From NCBI RefSeq assembly GCF_934660935.1, contig NZ_CAKUIH010000005.1, positions 62,001 to 126,000 on the forward strand: DNA of 64,000 bases, in the 5' to 3' direction. The notes beneath the pieces are model-generated. The model had not been told where the DNA came from, did no database searches, and saw only the letters and a list, made by a program, of their open reading frames with translations. Source of the stretch: an uncultured Parolsenella sp. Lineage in GTDB: Bacteria > Actinomycetota > Coriobacteriia > Coriobacteriales > Atopobiaceae. Shown piece after piece: positions 1 through 6,805 of this stretch (position 1 is the stretch's first letter; each line of letters begins with the position of its first letter). The translations under genes were made by a program, and so were the position numbers.

Positions 1-668
1 CGCGGCAGGCGCGCGAGAAGCGACAGGGCCACATCGACCTCATGCTGGTGCCCCGTGTCGTCGGGACACTCGTCGAAGGCGTAGAGCAGCAGCGTCGAAC
101 GCGCGAGCACGTTCATGACGGAGCTCGACTCCGTCGTGCGCGGGAACAGGCTCAGATAGCCGGTGGGCAGTTCGCGACGGGAATCGATGCGAGCGTTGAA
201 GTCCGCAAGCTCACCCGCGCTAGGCAGGCGACCGGAGATGAGCAGGTACGCTATCTCCTCGTAGCCGAAGCGACCGGCACCATGCGTCTGCGAGACGAGG
301 TCTTCGAGGTGGTAGCCGCGGATGATGAGGTCGCCCTCGTCAGGAACGACCTTGCCATCGACCTTGTTGTAGCCGTGAACGTCCGAGATGGTCGTGAGAC
401 CCACGAGCACGCCCGAGCCGTCGGCGTTGCGCAGGCCGCGCTTGACGTCGTACTCGCGGAACATCTCCTCCGGCAGCTTGTCGACCTTGGCATAGCCCTC
501 GTAAAGACCCTCGCTCTCCACGGGACGGCCGAGCGAAGCCTCGTCCGAAGGCATGGGAGTGACATCCGTGGCGCTCAGGAGTGCCGAGGTGTCGTTCGTC
601 GACAGGATGCGACGCGCGACTCGCTCGCGAGCGCTGCGGGGCGTTAGATGCGATGAGAAAATCGCCAT
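1..668 (-). CDS. gltA: Citrate synthase (5' part; 3' end lies beyond the window start)
   Basis: This gene reads leftward out of the window, so only the first 222 or so residues are visible. The translated stretch contains the citrate/2-methylcitrate synthase N-terminal signature: a YDVKRGLRNADGSGV segment followed by VGLTTISDVHGY, then GDLIIRGYHLEDL and YEEIAYLLISGRLP. This family condenses oxaloacetate with acetyl-CoA to citrate; the catalytic His/Asp residues lie in the part not seen. The start ATG (666-668) has AAGGAAG about 6 bases upstream. It begins 9 bases after the stop of an ACT-domain gene, so the two are probably one transcript. In an anaerobe of this type the enzyme would feed glutamate synthesis more than a full TCA cycle (inference). 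A 2-methylcitrate synthase cannot be excluded from this fragment. Confidence 0.88.
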   Translation of the reverse strand, partial: MAIFSSHLTPRSARERVARRILSTNDTSALLSATDVTPMPSDEASLGRPVESEGLYEGYAKVDKLPEEMFREYDVKRGLRNADGSGVLVGLTTISDVHGYNKVDGKVVPDEGDLIIRGYHLEDLVSQTHGAGRFGYEEIAYLLISGRLPSAGELADFNARIDSRRELPTGYLSLFPRTTESSSVMNVLARSTLLLYAFDECPDDTGHQHEVDVALSLLARLP

Positions 669-677
669 GACACTTCC

Positions 678-977
678 TTACAGGCGATACATGAACTTGA
701 AGACATCCTCGCGCTGAATCGTGATCTGCACGCCAAGCTGCTTGGCAAGCTCATCGAGACCGATATGGATTTCCGCGAAGTCGGCATCACCTAGGTCGAC
801 GAGGGTCGTCATCGTAAACAGACCCTGGAGGATCGTCTGGGAGATGTCGAGGATGTTGACATTACGCTCTGCGAGCAGACCTGCGACTGCGGCAACGATG
901 CCGGACCGGTCTGCGCCAAGAACGGAGACAATGGCGCGGTTGGACGTGGTGTTAGCGTTCGTGGTCTCGTCACTCAT
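678..977 (-). CDS. ACT-domain protein, UPF0237 type
   Basis: A 99-residue protein that is essentially one ACT domain: AIVSVLGADRSGIVAAVAGLL is the typical ACT strand-helix with the ligand-contacting Gly, followed by NVNILDISQTI. ACT domains bind amino acids or similar small ligands and usually work as regulatory sensors. The stand-alone UPF0237 form is known in Firmicutes and Actinobacteria, commonly next to a UPF0210 (PFL-like) gene. Here the following gene is citrate synthase instead. The start at 975-977 is preceded by GAGGG in the mRNA sense; a longer reading frame upstream runs through a repeat-rich non-coding stretch and is not believed. The ligand is unknown. Confidence 0.85.
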   Translation of the reverse strand: MSDETTNANTTSNRAIVSVLGADRSGIVAAVAGLLAERNVNILDISQTILQGLFTMTTLVDLGDADFAEIHIGLDELAKQLGVQITIQREDVFKFMYRL

Positions 978-1095
978 GGTGTCCCTCACATTCTGGTGGC
1001 CGATGTAGCTCGAAATTGTAACGCAGTAGGGTTTCCAGCTCGTGACGAGGTGGCGTTCTCGAAGGCAGCGCGCGCCCGGCGTCGCACGTTGCAAG

Positions 1096-1140
1096 CCACG
1101 TTCTGCGCGTGCGCCGTCGCCGCCCGCCGCGTTCTGCGCG
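1096..1140. repeat. Two copies of a CCACGTTCTGCGCG-type repeat
   Basis: CCACGTTCTGCGCG at 1096-1109 and CCGCGTTCTGCGCG at 1127-1140 start 31 bases apart. Read on the other strand the core is close to the CACGCAGAACGTG repeats at 6643-6778, which also have a 30-31 base period. Confidence 0.55.
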
Positions 1141-1222
1141 AGCCACTCGGCACTCGGCCTCCTCCGCAAGGCTCTCCGCGTGAGACGCGTTCGGCACTCG
1201 GTTCCCAGCCGCACGGCCCTCG

Positions 1223-1284
1223 TTAGTTGACCTTGTCTAACTTTACGGCTACTCTTTGCACCATAGTTAACCGCGGCTGACTAT
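1223..1284 (+). promoter_or_regulatory. Two candidate metal-regulator (DtxR/MntR-like) operators
   Basis: TTAGTTGAC-ctt-GTCTAACT at 1223-1242 and ATAGT-12-ACTAT (beginning ATAGTTAACC) at 1263-1284 are two similar imperfect inverted repeats just before the DUF3793 gene. Their TTAGTT/AACT arms look like DtxR-family sites. The downstream DUF3793-flavodoxin pair is the sort of module expected to respond to iron, but the link is inferred from arrangement only. Confidence 0.35.
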
Positions 1285-1299
1285 TTTGAGGGAGCAGGC

Positions 1300-2019
1300 A
1301 TGACGTTGGATGGAAATGGATTCGAGCACGCCATCGTCAAACATTGCTCGCCCACGCTAGTGGGCATCAAGCCCGCATGCCTGTTTAACGTGCCCGGAGA
1401 CTTCGCACAGCACGAGAAACGACAATCAACCGGCGAGCAGGATCGCTCGCGGCAGGCGCCCGGCACGCGGGGTGCATCGGGCCAGTCAACCAGCGAGCAG
1501 GGCCCATCACGGCTACGCAACGCCCGGCTCGACGCACTCGTCGCGCGCGCAAATCGCCAGCTTGCAGGCACGAGCGTTCATGTGCGCGTACTCGCTCGCA
1601 GGAGCTGCGGCGCGCTCGTGCTCGTATACCGGCCACAGCTTCTCGCGCGCGAGCTCTCTGCACCGCGCGCCGCCGCGACGATGTTCTCGTGGGGCTATGA
1701 GACGACAGGCTCCGGCTGGCTCGAAGCGGCAATCGCGCATCTGGGCCGCAAGCTCGAGAACCGTCAGCGGTGCAGCGCCAACGGAGGATTCCCCCACGAG
1801 GTGGGGCTCTTCCTCGGCTATCCCTATGACGACGTCATGGCCTTCATCGAGCATGAGGGCCGCGACTACCTGTGTTGCGGCTGCTGGAAGGTCTACTCCG
1901 ATCAGGAAAGCGCCGAGGCATGCTTCGCGAGATATAAGCGCTGCACAAGGGATTGTGAGGCGATGCTTGGTCGCGGGGCAACGCTCGCGGAGCTGACAAG
2001 CATGACCGTCGCGGCATAG
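1300..2019 (+). CDS. DUF3793 family protein
   Basis: A 239-residue protein whose C-terminal half carries the DUF3793 signature: FPHEVGLFLGYPYDDVMAFI followed by CCGCWKVYSD and FARYKRCT near residues 166-215. The function of the family is unknown, but its genes are frequently found beside flavodoxin and iron-uptake genes, which fits the flavodoxin gene 62 bases downstream. The Cys-rich segment (CCGC) is suggestive of metal or redox chemistry (inference). The N-terminal 100 residues are more variable and contain an Arg/Ser/Gln-rich insert (about residues 40-80), so the protein is somewhat longer than typical members. The ATG at 1300 follows GGGAG with good spacing. Likely co-transcribed with the flavodoxin gene and possibly iron-regulated through the two inverted repeats upstream. 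Confidence 0.8.
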   Translation: MTLDGNGFEHAIVKHCSPTLVGIKPACLFNVPGDFAQHEKRQSTGEQDRSRQAPGTRGASGQSTSEQGPSRLRNARLDALVARANRQLAGTSVHVRVLARRSCGALVLVYRPQLLARELSAPRAAATMFSWGYETTGSGWLEAAIAHLGRKLENRQRCSANGGFPHEVGLFLGYPYDDVMAFIEHEGRDYLCCGCWKVYSDQESAEACFARYKRCTRDCEAMLGRGATLAELTSMTVAA

Positions 2020-2081
2020 GCCTCCAGCCACATCAACGAATCCAGACCCGGCAGGCGGGTTGGCATACGAAAGGACAGACC

Positions 2082-2501
2082 ATGAGCAAGATCGCAGTCG
2101 TCTTCTGGAGCGGCACGGGCAACACCGAAACCATGGCGGGCGCCGTCGCGGATGGGGCGCGCGGCGCCGGTGCTGAGGTCGAGGAGATCCAAGCGGCGGA
2201 CTTCTCCGCAGATGCCCTGGCAGGTTTTGACGCCGTCGCATTCGGATGCCCGGCCATGGGCGACGAATCCCTCGAGGAGGACGAGTTCGAGCCCATGTTC
2301 GAAAGCGTCGAAGACAAGCTCTCCAGCAAGAAGGTCGGCCTGTTTGGCAGCTACGACTGGGGCACCGGCGACTGGATGGACGCCTGGCGCGAGCGCACCG
2401 AGGGAGACGGTGCCGAGGTCGTTGACACTGTCATCGCCAACCTCGAGCCTGACGACGAAGCCCTCGAGGCCTGTCGCGCCCTTGGCGCCGCCCTCGCGTA
2501 G
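2082..2501 (+). CDS. Flavodoxin
   Basis: A 139-residue short-chain flavodoxin. The FMN phosphate-binding loop SGTGNTETMA is at residues 10-19, and the later FGCPAMGDE and FGSYDWGTGDWM segments match the two isoalloxazine-flanking loops. Flavodoxins are soluble one-electron carriers that replace ferredoxin, especially when iron is scarce. The protein is acidic, as is usual. It follows the DUF3793 gene on the same strand and is probably in its transcript. The next gene (niaR) converges on it, with a 15-base gap. Confidence 0.95.
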   Translation: MSKIAVVFWSGTGNTETMAGAVADGARGAGAEVEEIQAADFSADALAGFDAVAFGCPAMGDESLEEDEFEPMFESVEDKLSSKKVGLFGSYDWGTGDWMDAWRERTEGDGAEVVDTVIANLEPDDEALEACRALGAALA

Positions 2502-2516
2502 GCGAAAGCCCCTCCC

Positions 2517-3080
2517 CTACTGCAAATCGTCCTCGTAGGGCAGGACCTGTGCGAGATAGCCCTTCTCGCGCAGGGCCTGCTCTATTTCATCGAGCTGCGT
2601 CTCGGTCTCCGCGGCGATGCGGTGGAAGTGGTAGCCGCTCGTCACCGTCATCAACGGAAAGCTCTTCCCCGTGCGGATGCTCTCGAGGTAGCACTCGACG
2701 TCGCGACGATTCCTGACGTCGAGGTCCGCCGTTATCTTGCCGTAGACGCGATGGTTGACCATGACGTTCAGCACGGCACCGCCAAGGTCGACGATCGTCG
2801 TGAGCTCATCCTCCAGGTCATCGGGGCCATGATGGACCTTGAGAAGGCGCGTGGGCACCTGCGAGGCCCCCTTACCCTCCTGCAGCACGTAGCCGCGGCT
2901 CGTGGCCACGATGTCATGTCCGTCCGCCCTCAAAAGCGCGATGTCCTGGACGACGACCTGCCGGCTCACGCCAACGGCCTTCGCGAGCGCGCTGCCAGAA
3001 ACCGGCTGGGTCGCGGCAGCAAGCTCGGAGATGATGGCGGCCCTGCGTTCGGCGCCGCCCACGTTAGCAGCCCTCGCCAT
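2517..3080 (-). CDS. niaR: NAD biosynthesis repressor NiaR (HTH plus 3H domain)
   Basis: A 187-residue regulator. Residues 10-60 form a winged helix of the HTH_11 type (SGSALAKAVGVSRQVVVQDIALLRADG), and the rest is a 3H domain with the histidines expected for metal/nicotinic acid binding (KVHHG, MVNHRVYG, SGYHFHRI). NiaR proteins repress NAD synthesis and niacin uptake genes when niacin is plentiful. The gene is the last of the nadA-nadB-nadC-niaR cluster and overlaps the end of nadC by 17 bases (3064-3080), so it is probably translationally coupled. The expected target is the inverted repeat at 6506-6545 in front of nadA, giving negative autoregulation of the whole operon. Confidence 0.92.
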   Translation of the reverse strand: MARAANVGGAERRAAIISELAAATQPVSGSALAKAVGVSRQVVVQDIALLRADGHDIVATSRGYVLQEGKGASQVPTRLLKVHHGPDDLEDELTTIVDLGGAVLNVMVNHRVYGKITADLDVRNRRDVECYLESIRTGKSFPLMTVTSGYHFHRIAAETETQLDEIEQALREKGYLAQVLPYEDDLQ

Positions 3081-3933
3081 CGTCCAGCATCCTCAGGTGC
3101 TTGAGAGACAGGTCGAGGATTGGCGCGGAGTGCGTGAGGGCGCCAGAGCTGATGAAGTCAACGCCGAGATCGGCGAGGGCGCGGATGTTCTCGGCGTCCA
3201 CGTTGCCGGAGGCCTCGGTCTTGGCGCGTCCGCCGATGAGGGCGATTGCCTCGGCCATGTCGTCGTGAGCCATGTTGTCGAGCATGATGATGTCAGCCCC
3301 GGCCTCGACGGCCTCGCGAACCATCTCGAGGTTCTCGCACTCAACCTCAACGGTGCAGGTAAAGGACGCGTGGGCACGCGCGGCCTCGATAGCCTGCGTG
3401 ACGCCACCAGCCGCGTCGATGTGGTTGTCCTTGAGCATGACGGCGGTCGAGAGGTTATAGCGGTGATTGCGGCCACCGCCAATCTCCACCGCGGCCTTCT
3501 CGAACACGCGCAGGCAAGGCGTGGTCTTACGCGTGTCAACGAGAACGGTGTCCGTGCCCTCGAGCGCTGTGGCCATGCGGCGCGTATACGTCGCGATACC
3601 ACTCATGCGCTGCAGGAAGTTGAGCGCGACACGCTCGCCGGCAAGCAGCACGCGGGCGTCTCCGTAGACGGTGGCGAGGCGCTGGCCCACAGACACGACG
3701 TCGCCGTCCGCAACCGTCGCCTCGACGCGCGTGGCGGGGTCGAGGAGGGCAAACGCGCGGGCAAACACGTCCAGGCCCGCGATGACGCCCTCCGCCTTTG
3801 CGATGAGCTGTACTTCCGCGGCGCGGGGATCGGGGCACACGGAGGCAGTGCTCACGTCCTCAAACGTGATGTCCTCCCTGAGCGCCCGGAGGATGATGTC
3901 GTCTCCCACGAGCTTCATGGCGATAGGATCCAT
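3064..3933 (-). CDS. nadC: Nicotinate-nucleotide pyrophosphorylase (quinolinate phosphoribosyltransferase)
   Basis: A 289-residue cytosolic enzyme that converts quinolinate and PRPP to nicotinate mononucleotide, CO2 and PPi. Family motifs are plain: LLAGERVALNFLQRMSGIAT, VDTRKTTPCLR and the quinolinate-binding RNHRYNLSTAVMLKDNH, then VEVECENLEM and IIMLDNM in the barrel. Length is normal. It starts 3 bases after the nadB stop and overlaps niaR at its own end, so it lies in the middle of a tight leftward operon. Confidence 0.96.
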   Translation of the reverse strand: MDPIAMKLVGDDIILRALREDITFEDVSTASVCPDPRAAEVQLIAKAEGVIAGLDVFARAFALLDPATRVEATVADGDVVSVGQRLATVYGDARVLLAGERVALNFLQRMSGIATYTRRMATALEGTDTVLVDTRKTTPCLRVFEKAAVEIGGGRNHRYNLSTAVMLKDNHIDAAGGVTQAIEAARAHASFTCTVEVECENLEMVREAVEAGADIIMLDNMAHDDMAEAIALIGGRAKTEASGNVDAENIRALADLGVDFISSGALTHSAPILDLSLKHLRMLDDGEGC

Positions 3934-3936
3934 CGT

Positions 3937-5340
3937 CTACGCCTCCTTCTCGGGCATGATCGAGTCAAAGTCGACGGGGGCGTCACCAAAGACGGCGGCA
4001 TCCTCCGTTGTCGTACCATCCTCGGCACAAAGCTCGTCGATGGCAAGCGTGCCGTCGCCATTGACGCGATGCATGCCGTCAAGCGCCGGAGACCCCGCGA
4101 GCTCGACGGGCAGGCTCTCGCCCGTGAGCATCGTATGCGCGGCGCGGCGCGCGAAGACGAGCGACTCAAGCAGGCTGTTGCTCGCGAGACGGTTGTGGCC
4201 GTGAACGCCGTTGCAACTGGCCTCACCAGCGGCGAAGAGGTGGGGCATGGTCGTCGCGGAGTCGCGGTCAACCCGCACGCCGCCCATGAAGTAGTGCTGC
4301 GTGGGCACAACGGGAATCGGCTCGCAGAGGATATCGCGGCCGTCCTCGAGGCAACGCTCGCGAATGTTGGCGAAGTGACCCGTGATGACCTCGGACTCAA
4401 CCGGGGCAAAGCTCAGCCACTCGTGCTCCATGCCATCTTTCTTCATCTGGGCGCGGATCGCAGCGGCCACGACGTCGCGCGGCTGGAGCTCGTCAGTGAA
4501 GCGACGGCAGTCGCGGTTGAGCAGCACGGCGCCCTCGCCACGGCAGCTCTCGGAGATGAGGAAGGTGCGGCCAGGCTGGGGTGAGAAGAGGCCCGTGGGG
4601 TGGATCTGCACGTAATCGAGGTGCTCGCACGTAATACCGTGTTCTATGGCGACGTAGCAGGCATCACCCGTGAGCTGCGGATAGTTGGTCGAATGCTCAT
4701 ACACGCCGCCGATGCCGCCGGTTGCCCAGAGCGTGTTGGACGCTCGAATCTCGAACTTCTCGCGGCTGCTCGAGAGCTCGTCGGCGGGAGCGAGGGAGCT
4801 CTCCTCGTCCACCGGACGCGCGATGATGCCAGCGCAGGCTCCGTCGCGCTCGATGATGTCGACCATCGCGACATGCTCGAGGATTCTCACGTTGGGGAGG
4901 CGACGCACCGCGGCAAGGAGCTTCGTCGTGATCTCCTTGCCCGTGATGTCGGCGTGATAGGCGATGCGCGGGCGGCTGTGCGCGCCCTCGCGTGTGAAGC
5001 CGAGGTTACCATCCTCCTCGCGCTCGAAGTCAACGCCCAGAGCCACGAGGTCATTGATCACGGAGCGGCTCGAACGGATCATGACATCAACGCTCTCGCG
5101 GCGATTCTCCCAGTGGCCCGCGGCCATCGTGTCGCGGAAGAAGGCCTCGTAGTCCTCCCCCTCCGGCAGCACGCAGATGCCACCCTGGGCAAGCATCGAG
5201 TCGCACTCGTCAACCTTGCTCTTGGAGAGCATCACGACGTCGAGCGCTTGCGGCAGGTTGAGCGCGGCATAAAGCCCCGCCACGCCACACCCGCAGATCA
5301 CCACGTCGCAGCTCATATCCTCATACTTCTTGGAAGCCAT
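3937..5340 (-). CDS. nadB: L-aspartate oxidase
   Basis: A 467-residue FAD-dependent enzyme that oxidises L-aspartate to iminoaspartate, the first step of de novo NAD synthesis. The FAD dinucleotide-binding motif VICGCGVAGLYAALNL is at the N-terminus, followed by SMLAQGGI, EGAHSRPRIAYHADITGKE, HPTGLF, SESCRGEGAVL, MGGVRVD and HGHNRLASNSLLESLVF, all typical of NadB rather than fumarate reductase. In an anaerobe fumarate is the probable electron acceptor (inference). The ATG at 5338-5340 follows GGGAGGACTTG; a longer frame runs back through the hairpin repeat at 5371-5403 and is rejected. NadA lies upstream and NadC follows after 3 bases. Confidence 0.96.
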   Translation of the reverse strand: MASKKYEDMSCDVVICGCGVAGLYAALNLPQALDVVMLSKSKVDECDSMLAQGGICVLPEGEDYEAFFRDTMAAGHWENRRESVDVMIRSSRSVINDLVALGVDFEREEDGNLGFTREGAHSRPRIAYHADITGKEITTKLLAAVRRLPNVRILEHVAMVDIIERDGACAGIIARPVDEESSLAPADELSSSREKFEIRASNTLWATGGIGGVYEHSTNYPQLTGDACYVAIEHGITCEHLDYVQIHPTGLFSPQPGRTFLISESCRGEGAVLLNRDCRRFTDELQPRDVVAAAIRAQMKKDGMEHEWLSFAPVESEVITGHFANIRERCLEDGRDILCEPIPVVPTQHYFMGGVRVDRDSATTMPHLFAAGEASCNGVHGHNRLASNSLLESLVFARRAAHTMLTGESLPVELAGSPALDGMHRVNGDGTLAIDELCAEDGTTTEDAAVFGDAPVDFDSIMPEKEA

Positions 5341-5370
5341 CAAGTCCTCCCGGCACTTAGAAACCTGCAA

Positions 5371-5403
5371 AACCTGAAAAAGGGACTGTCCCTTTTTCAG
5401 GTT
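5371..5403. repeat. Perfect GGGAC/GTCCC hairpin repeat between nadA and nadB
   Basis: A 33-base perfect palindrome: AACCTGAAAAAGGGAC, one T, then its exact reverse complement. It lies 4 bases past the nadA stop and about 30 bases before the nadB start, inside the operon. The same core recurs at 39203, 40711 and 44764. It could act as a processing site or attenuator for the nad transcript, but it is probably a dispersed repeat that landed in a safe gap. Confidence 0.9.
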
Positions 5404-5407
5404 TTGA

Positions 5408-6442
5408 CTACTTCGCGGCGTACTCGAGCATGCGGTCGAGCGTGAGCTTGGCCTGAGCCGCGGCTTCTTCCGAGAGGCCGATCTCGACCTCGCCGGAACC
5501 AGAGGCGAGGCAGGCGACAAGCTTGCGAAGGCTGATCATGTCCATGTTGATGCAGGTAGGACGCGTCTTCGGGAAGTAGAACTTCTTGCCAGTCCCCTGC
5601 GTGCGACGCTCGAGCTCGAACAGGACGCCGGCAACCGTCACGATGATGAACTCGGAAGCCTCGCTCTTCTCGGCATAGGTGATGATGCCGGCCGTGGAGC
5701 CGATGTAGTCCGCCTCCGCGAGCACCTCCGCCTTGCACTCGGGATGCGCAAGCACGAGCGCGCCAGGGTGAGCGGCAACCGCTTCCTCGATCTGCTCCGC
5801 GGTGATGACGTGGTGACGCGGGCAATAGCCCTTGTTGAGGATGACGTTCTTCTCGGGCACCTGCTCTGCCACATAGTGGCCCAGGTTCTGGTCTGGGATG
5901 AACAGGATGTTGTGCTGGGGCAGCTTGGAGACGATGTCCACGGCGTTGGAGGAGGTCACGCAGACGTCGCTCCAGCTCTTGATTTCCATGGTCGAGTTCA
6001 CATAGCACACGACGGCGAGGTCATCGCCATACTGCTCGCGCGCGGCATCCACCGTCTCGCGCTTGACCATGTGTGCCATAGGACAATCCGCCGTGGGCTC
6101 GGGGAGGAGGACGTGCTTGTCCGGGTTGAGGAGCTTCGCGCTCTCGCCCATGAACTCGACGCCCGCGAGCACGATCGTGCTCTGCGGCAGCGACTTCGCG
6201 AGCTTTGCCAGATAGAACGAGTCACCCACGTAGTCCGCCACTGCCTGGACCTCGGGAGCCACATAGTAGTGCGCGAGGATCACGGCGTCGCGCTCGGCCT
6301 TGAGCCGCTTGATGGCGGAGGAAAGCTCGGCGGGAATAAGCGCGGCGCGCTCGGCAGCCGTGGTGCACGACCCCACGCCATCCGCCACAAGCTGCGCCAG
6401 AGCCTGCGCGTCCGCACTGTCAATTGCATGTATGCTGGCCAA
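5408..6442 (-). CDS. nadA: Quinolinate synthase
   Basis: NadA condenses iminoaspartate with dihydroxyacetone phosphate to quinolinate using a [4Fe-4S] cluster. The three expected cluster cysteines lie in VVCYVNST, AHPECKAEV and PTCINMDM. Other signatures are AHYYVAPEVQAVADYVGDS, SSNAVDIV and PDQNLGHYV. I chose the TTG at 6440-6442 (344 residues) because AGAGGGG stands 5 bases before it; a GTG at 6475 would add 11 residues but lacks a ribosome site and lies close to the operator. It is the first gene of the leftward nadA-nadB-nadC-niaR cluster. Confidence 0.94.
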   Translation of the reverse strand: MASIHAIDSADAQALAQLVADGVGSCTTAAERAALIPAELSSAIKRLKAERDAVILAHYYVAPEVQAVADYVGDSFYLAKLAKSLPQSTIVLAGVEFMGESAKLLNPDKHVLLPEPTADCPMAHMVKRETVDAAREQYGDDLAVVCYVNSTMEIKSWSDVCVTSSNAVDIVSKLPQHNILFIPDQNLGHYVAEQVPEKNVILNKGYCPRHHVITAEQIEEAVAAHPGALVLAHPECKAEVLAEADYIGSTAGIITYAEKSEASEFIIVTVAGVLFELERRTQGTGKKFYFPKTRPTCINMDMISLRKLVACLASGSGEVEIGLSEEAAAQAKLTLDRMLEYAAK

Positions 6443-6505
6443 TCCGGCCCCTCTCGTTGGGCGCGGGCACCCCACCCGCGCGGAATTTCAACAGCCCACT
6501 ATGCT

Positions 6506-6545
6506 ACATGTCTTTACAGCTGACAAGACACCTGTAAAGACATGT
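6506..6545 (-). promoter_or_regulatory. Candidate NiaR operator in front of nadA
   Basis: ACATGTCTTTACAG (6506-6519) and its exact reverse complement CTGTAAAGACATGT (6532-6545) flank a 12-base spacer. The TGTCTTTACA sequence is close to published NiaR sites in Firmicutes as I remember them, and the operon it precedes encodes NiaR. The site lies about 65 bases upstream of the chosen nadA start. Confidence 0.75.
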
Positions 6546-6642
6546 TAACAAGAGATGTAGTCAATTGATGTGTTGGGGCGCTTAGCAGCGGCTTCGCAGC
6601 CCGTTGCGAAGACGGCGGCACAGGCCGCGGGGCGAGCAGCGG

Positions 6643-6778
6643 CACGCAAATCGTGGCTCACGGAGGGCGCCCGCGCGCAGAACGTGACTCGCGATGGCGG
6701 CGGCACGCGAAACGTGGCGCACGGTAGCACCCGCACGCAGAACGTGCCGCGGGGCGAACAGCCCCACGCGAAACGTGG
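6643..6778. repeat. Five-copy repeat array with a 30-31 base period
   Basis: A 14-base core close to CACGCGAAACGTGG starts at 6643, 6674, 6704, 6734 and 6765. The steps are 31, 30, 30 and 31 bases. A weaker sixth copy may follow near 6783. The core is itself nearly palindromic (CACG...CGTG). The 16-17 bases between cores vary. No cas gene is in the window and the core is far shorter than a CRISPR repeat. Confidence 0.75.
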
Positions 6779-6805
6779 CCCGCAGCAACGACGTGGGCGC
6801 GCGAA

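Larger units (their letters stand above)
978..1299. other. Intergenic region with divergent promoters and repeats
   Basis: The 322-base gap separates the leftward ACT/citrate synthase genes from the rightward DUF3793/flavodoxin genes. It holds two copies of a CCRCGTTCTGCGCG repeat and two operator-like inverted repeats near the right-hand start, listed separately. No convincing small gene or RNA is seen. Confidence 0.5.
6443..6805. other. Intergenic region upstream of nadA
   Basis: This 363-base gap holds the nadA promoter/operator at its left side and the 30-31 base periodic repeat array at its right side (both listed). The rest shows no gene. Open frames through the array are low-complexity Ala/Arg translations of the repeats. 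Confidence 0.55.

Noticed and set aside
6643..6778. A CRISPR array
   Set aside because: The core is only 14 bases and imperfect, the period of 30-31 is too short for repeat plus spacer, and no cas genes are present.
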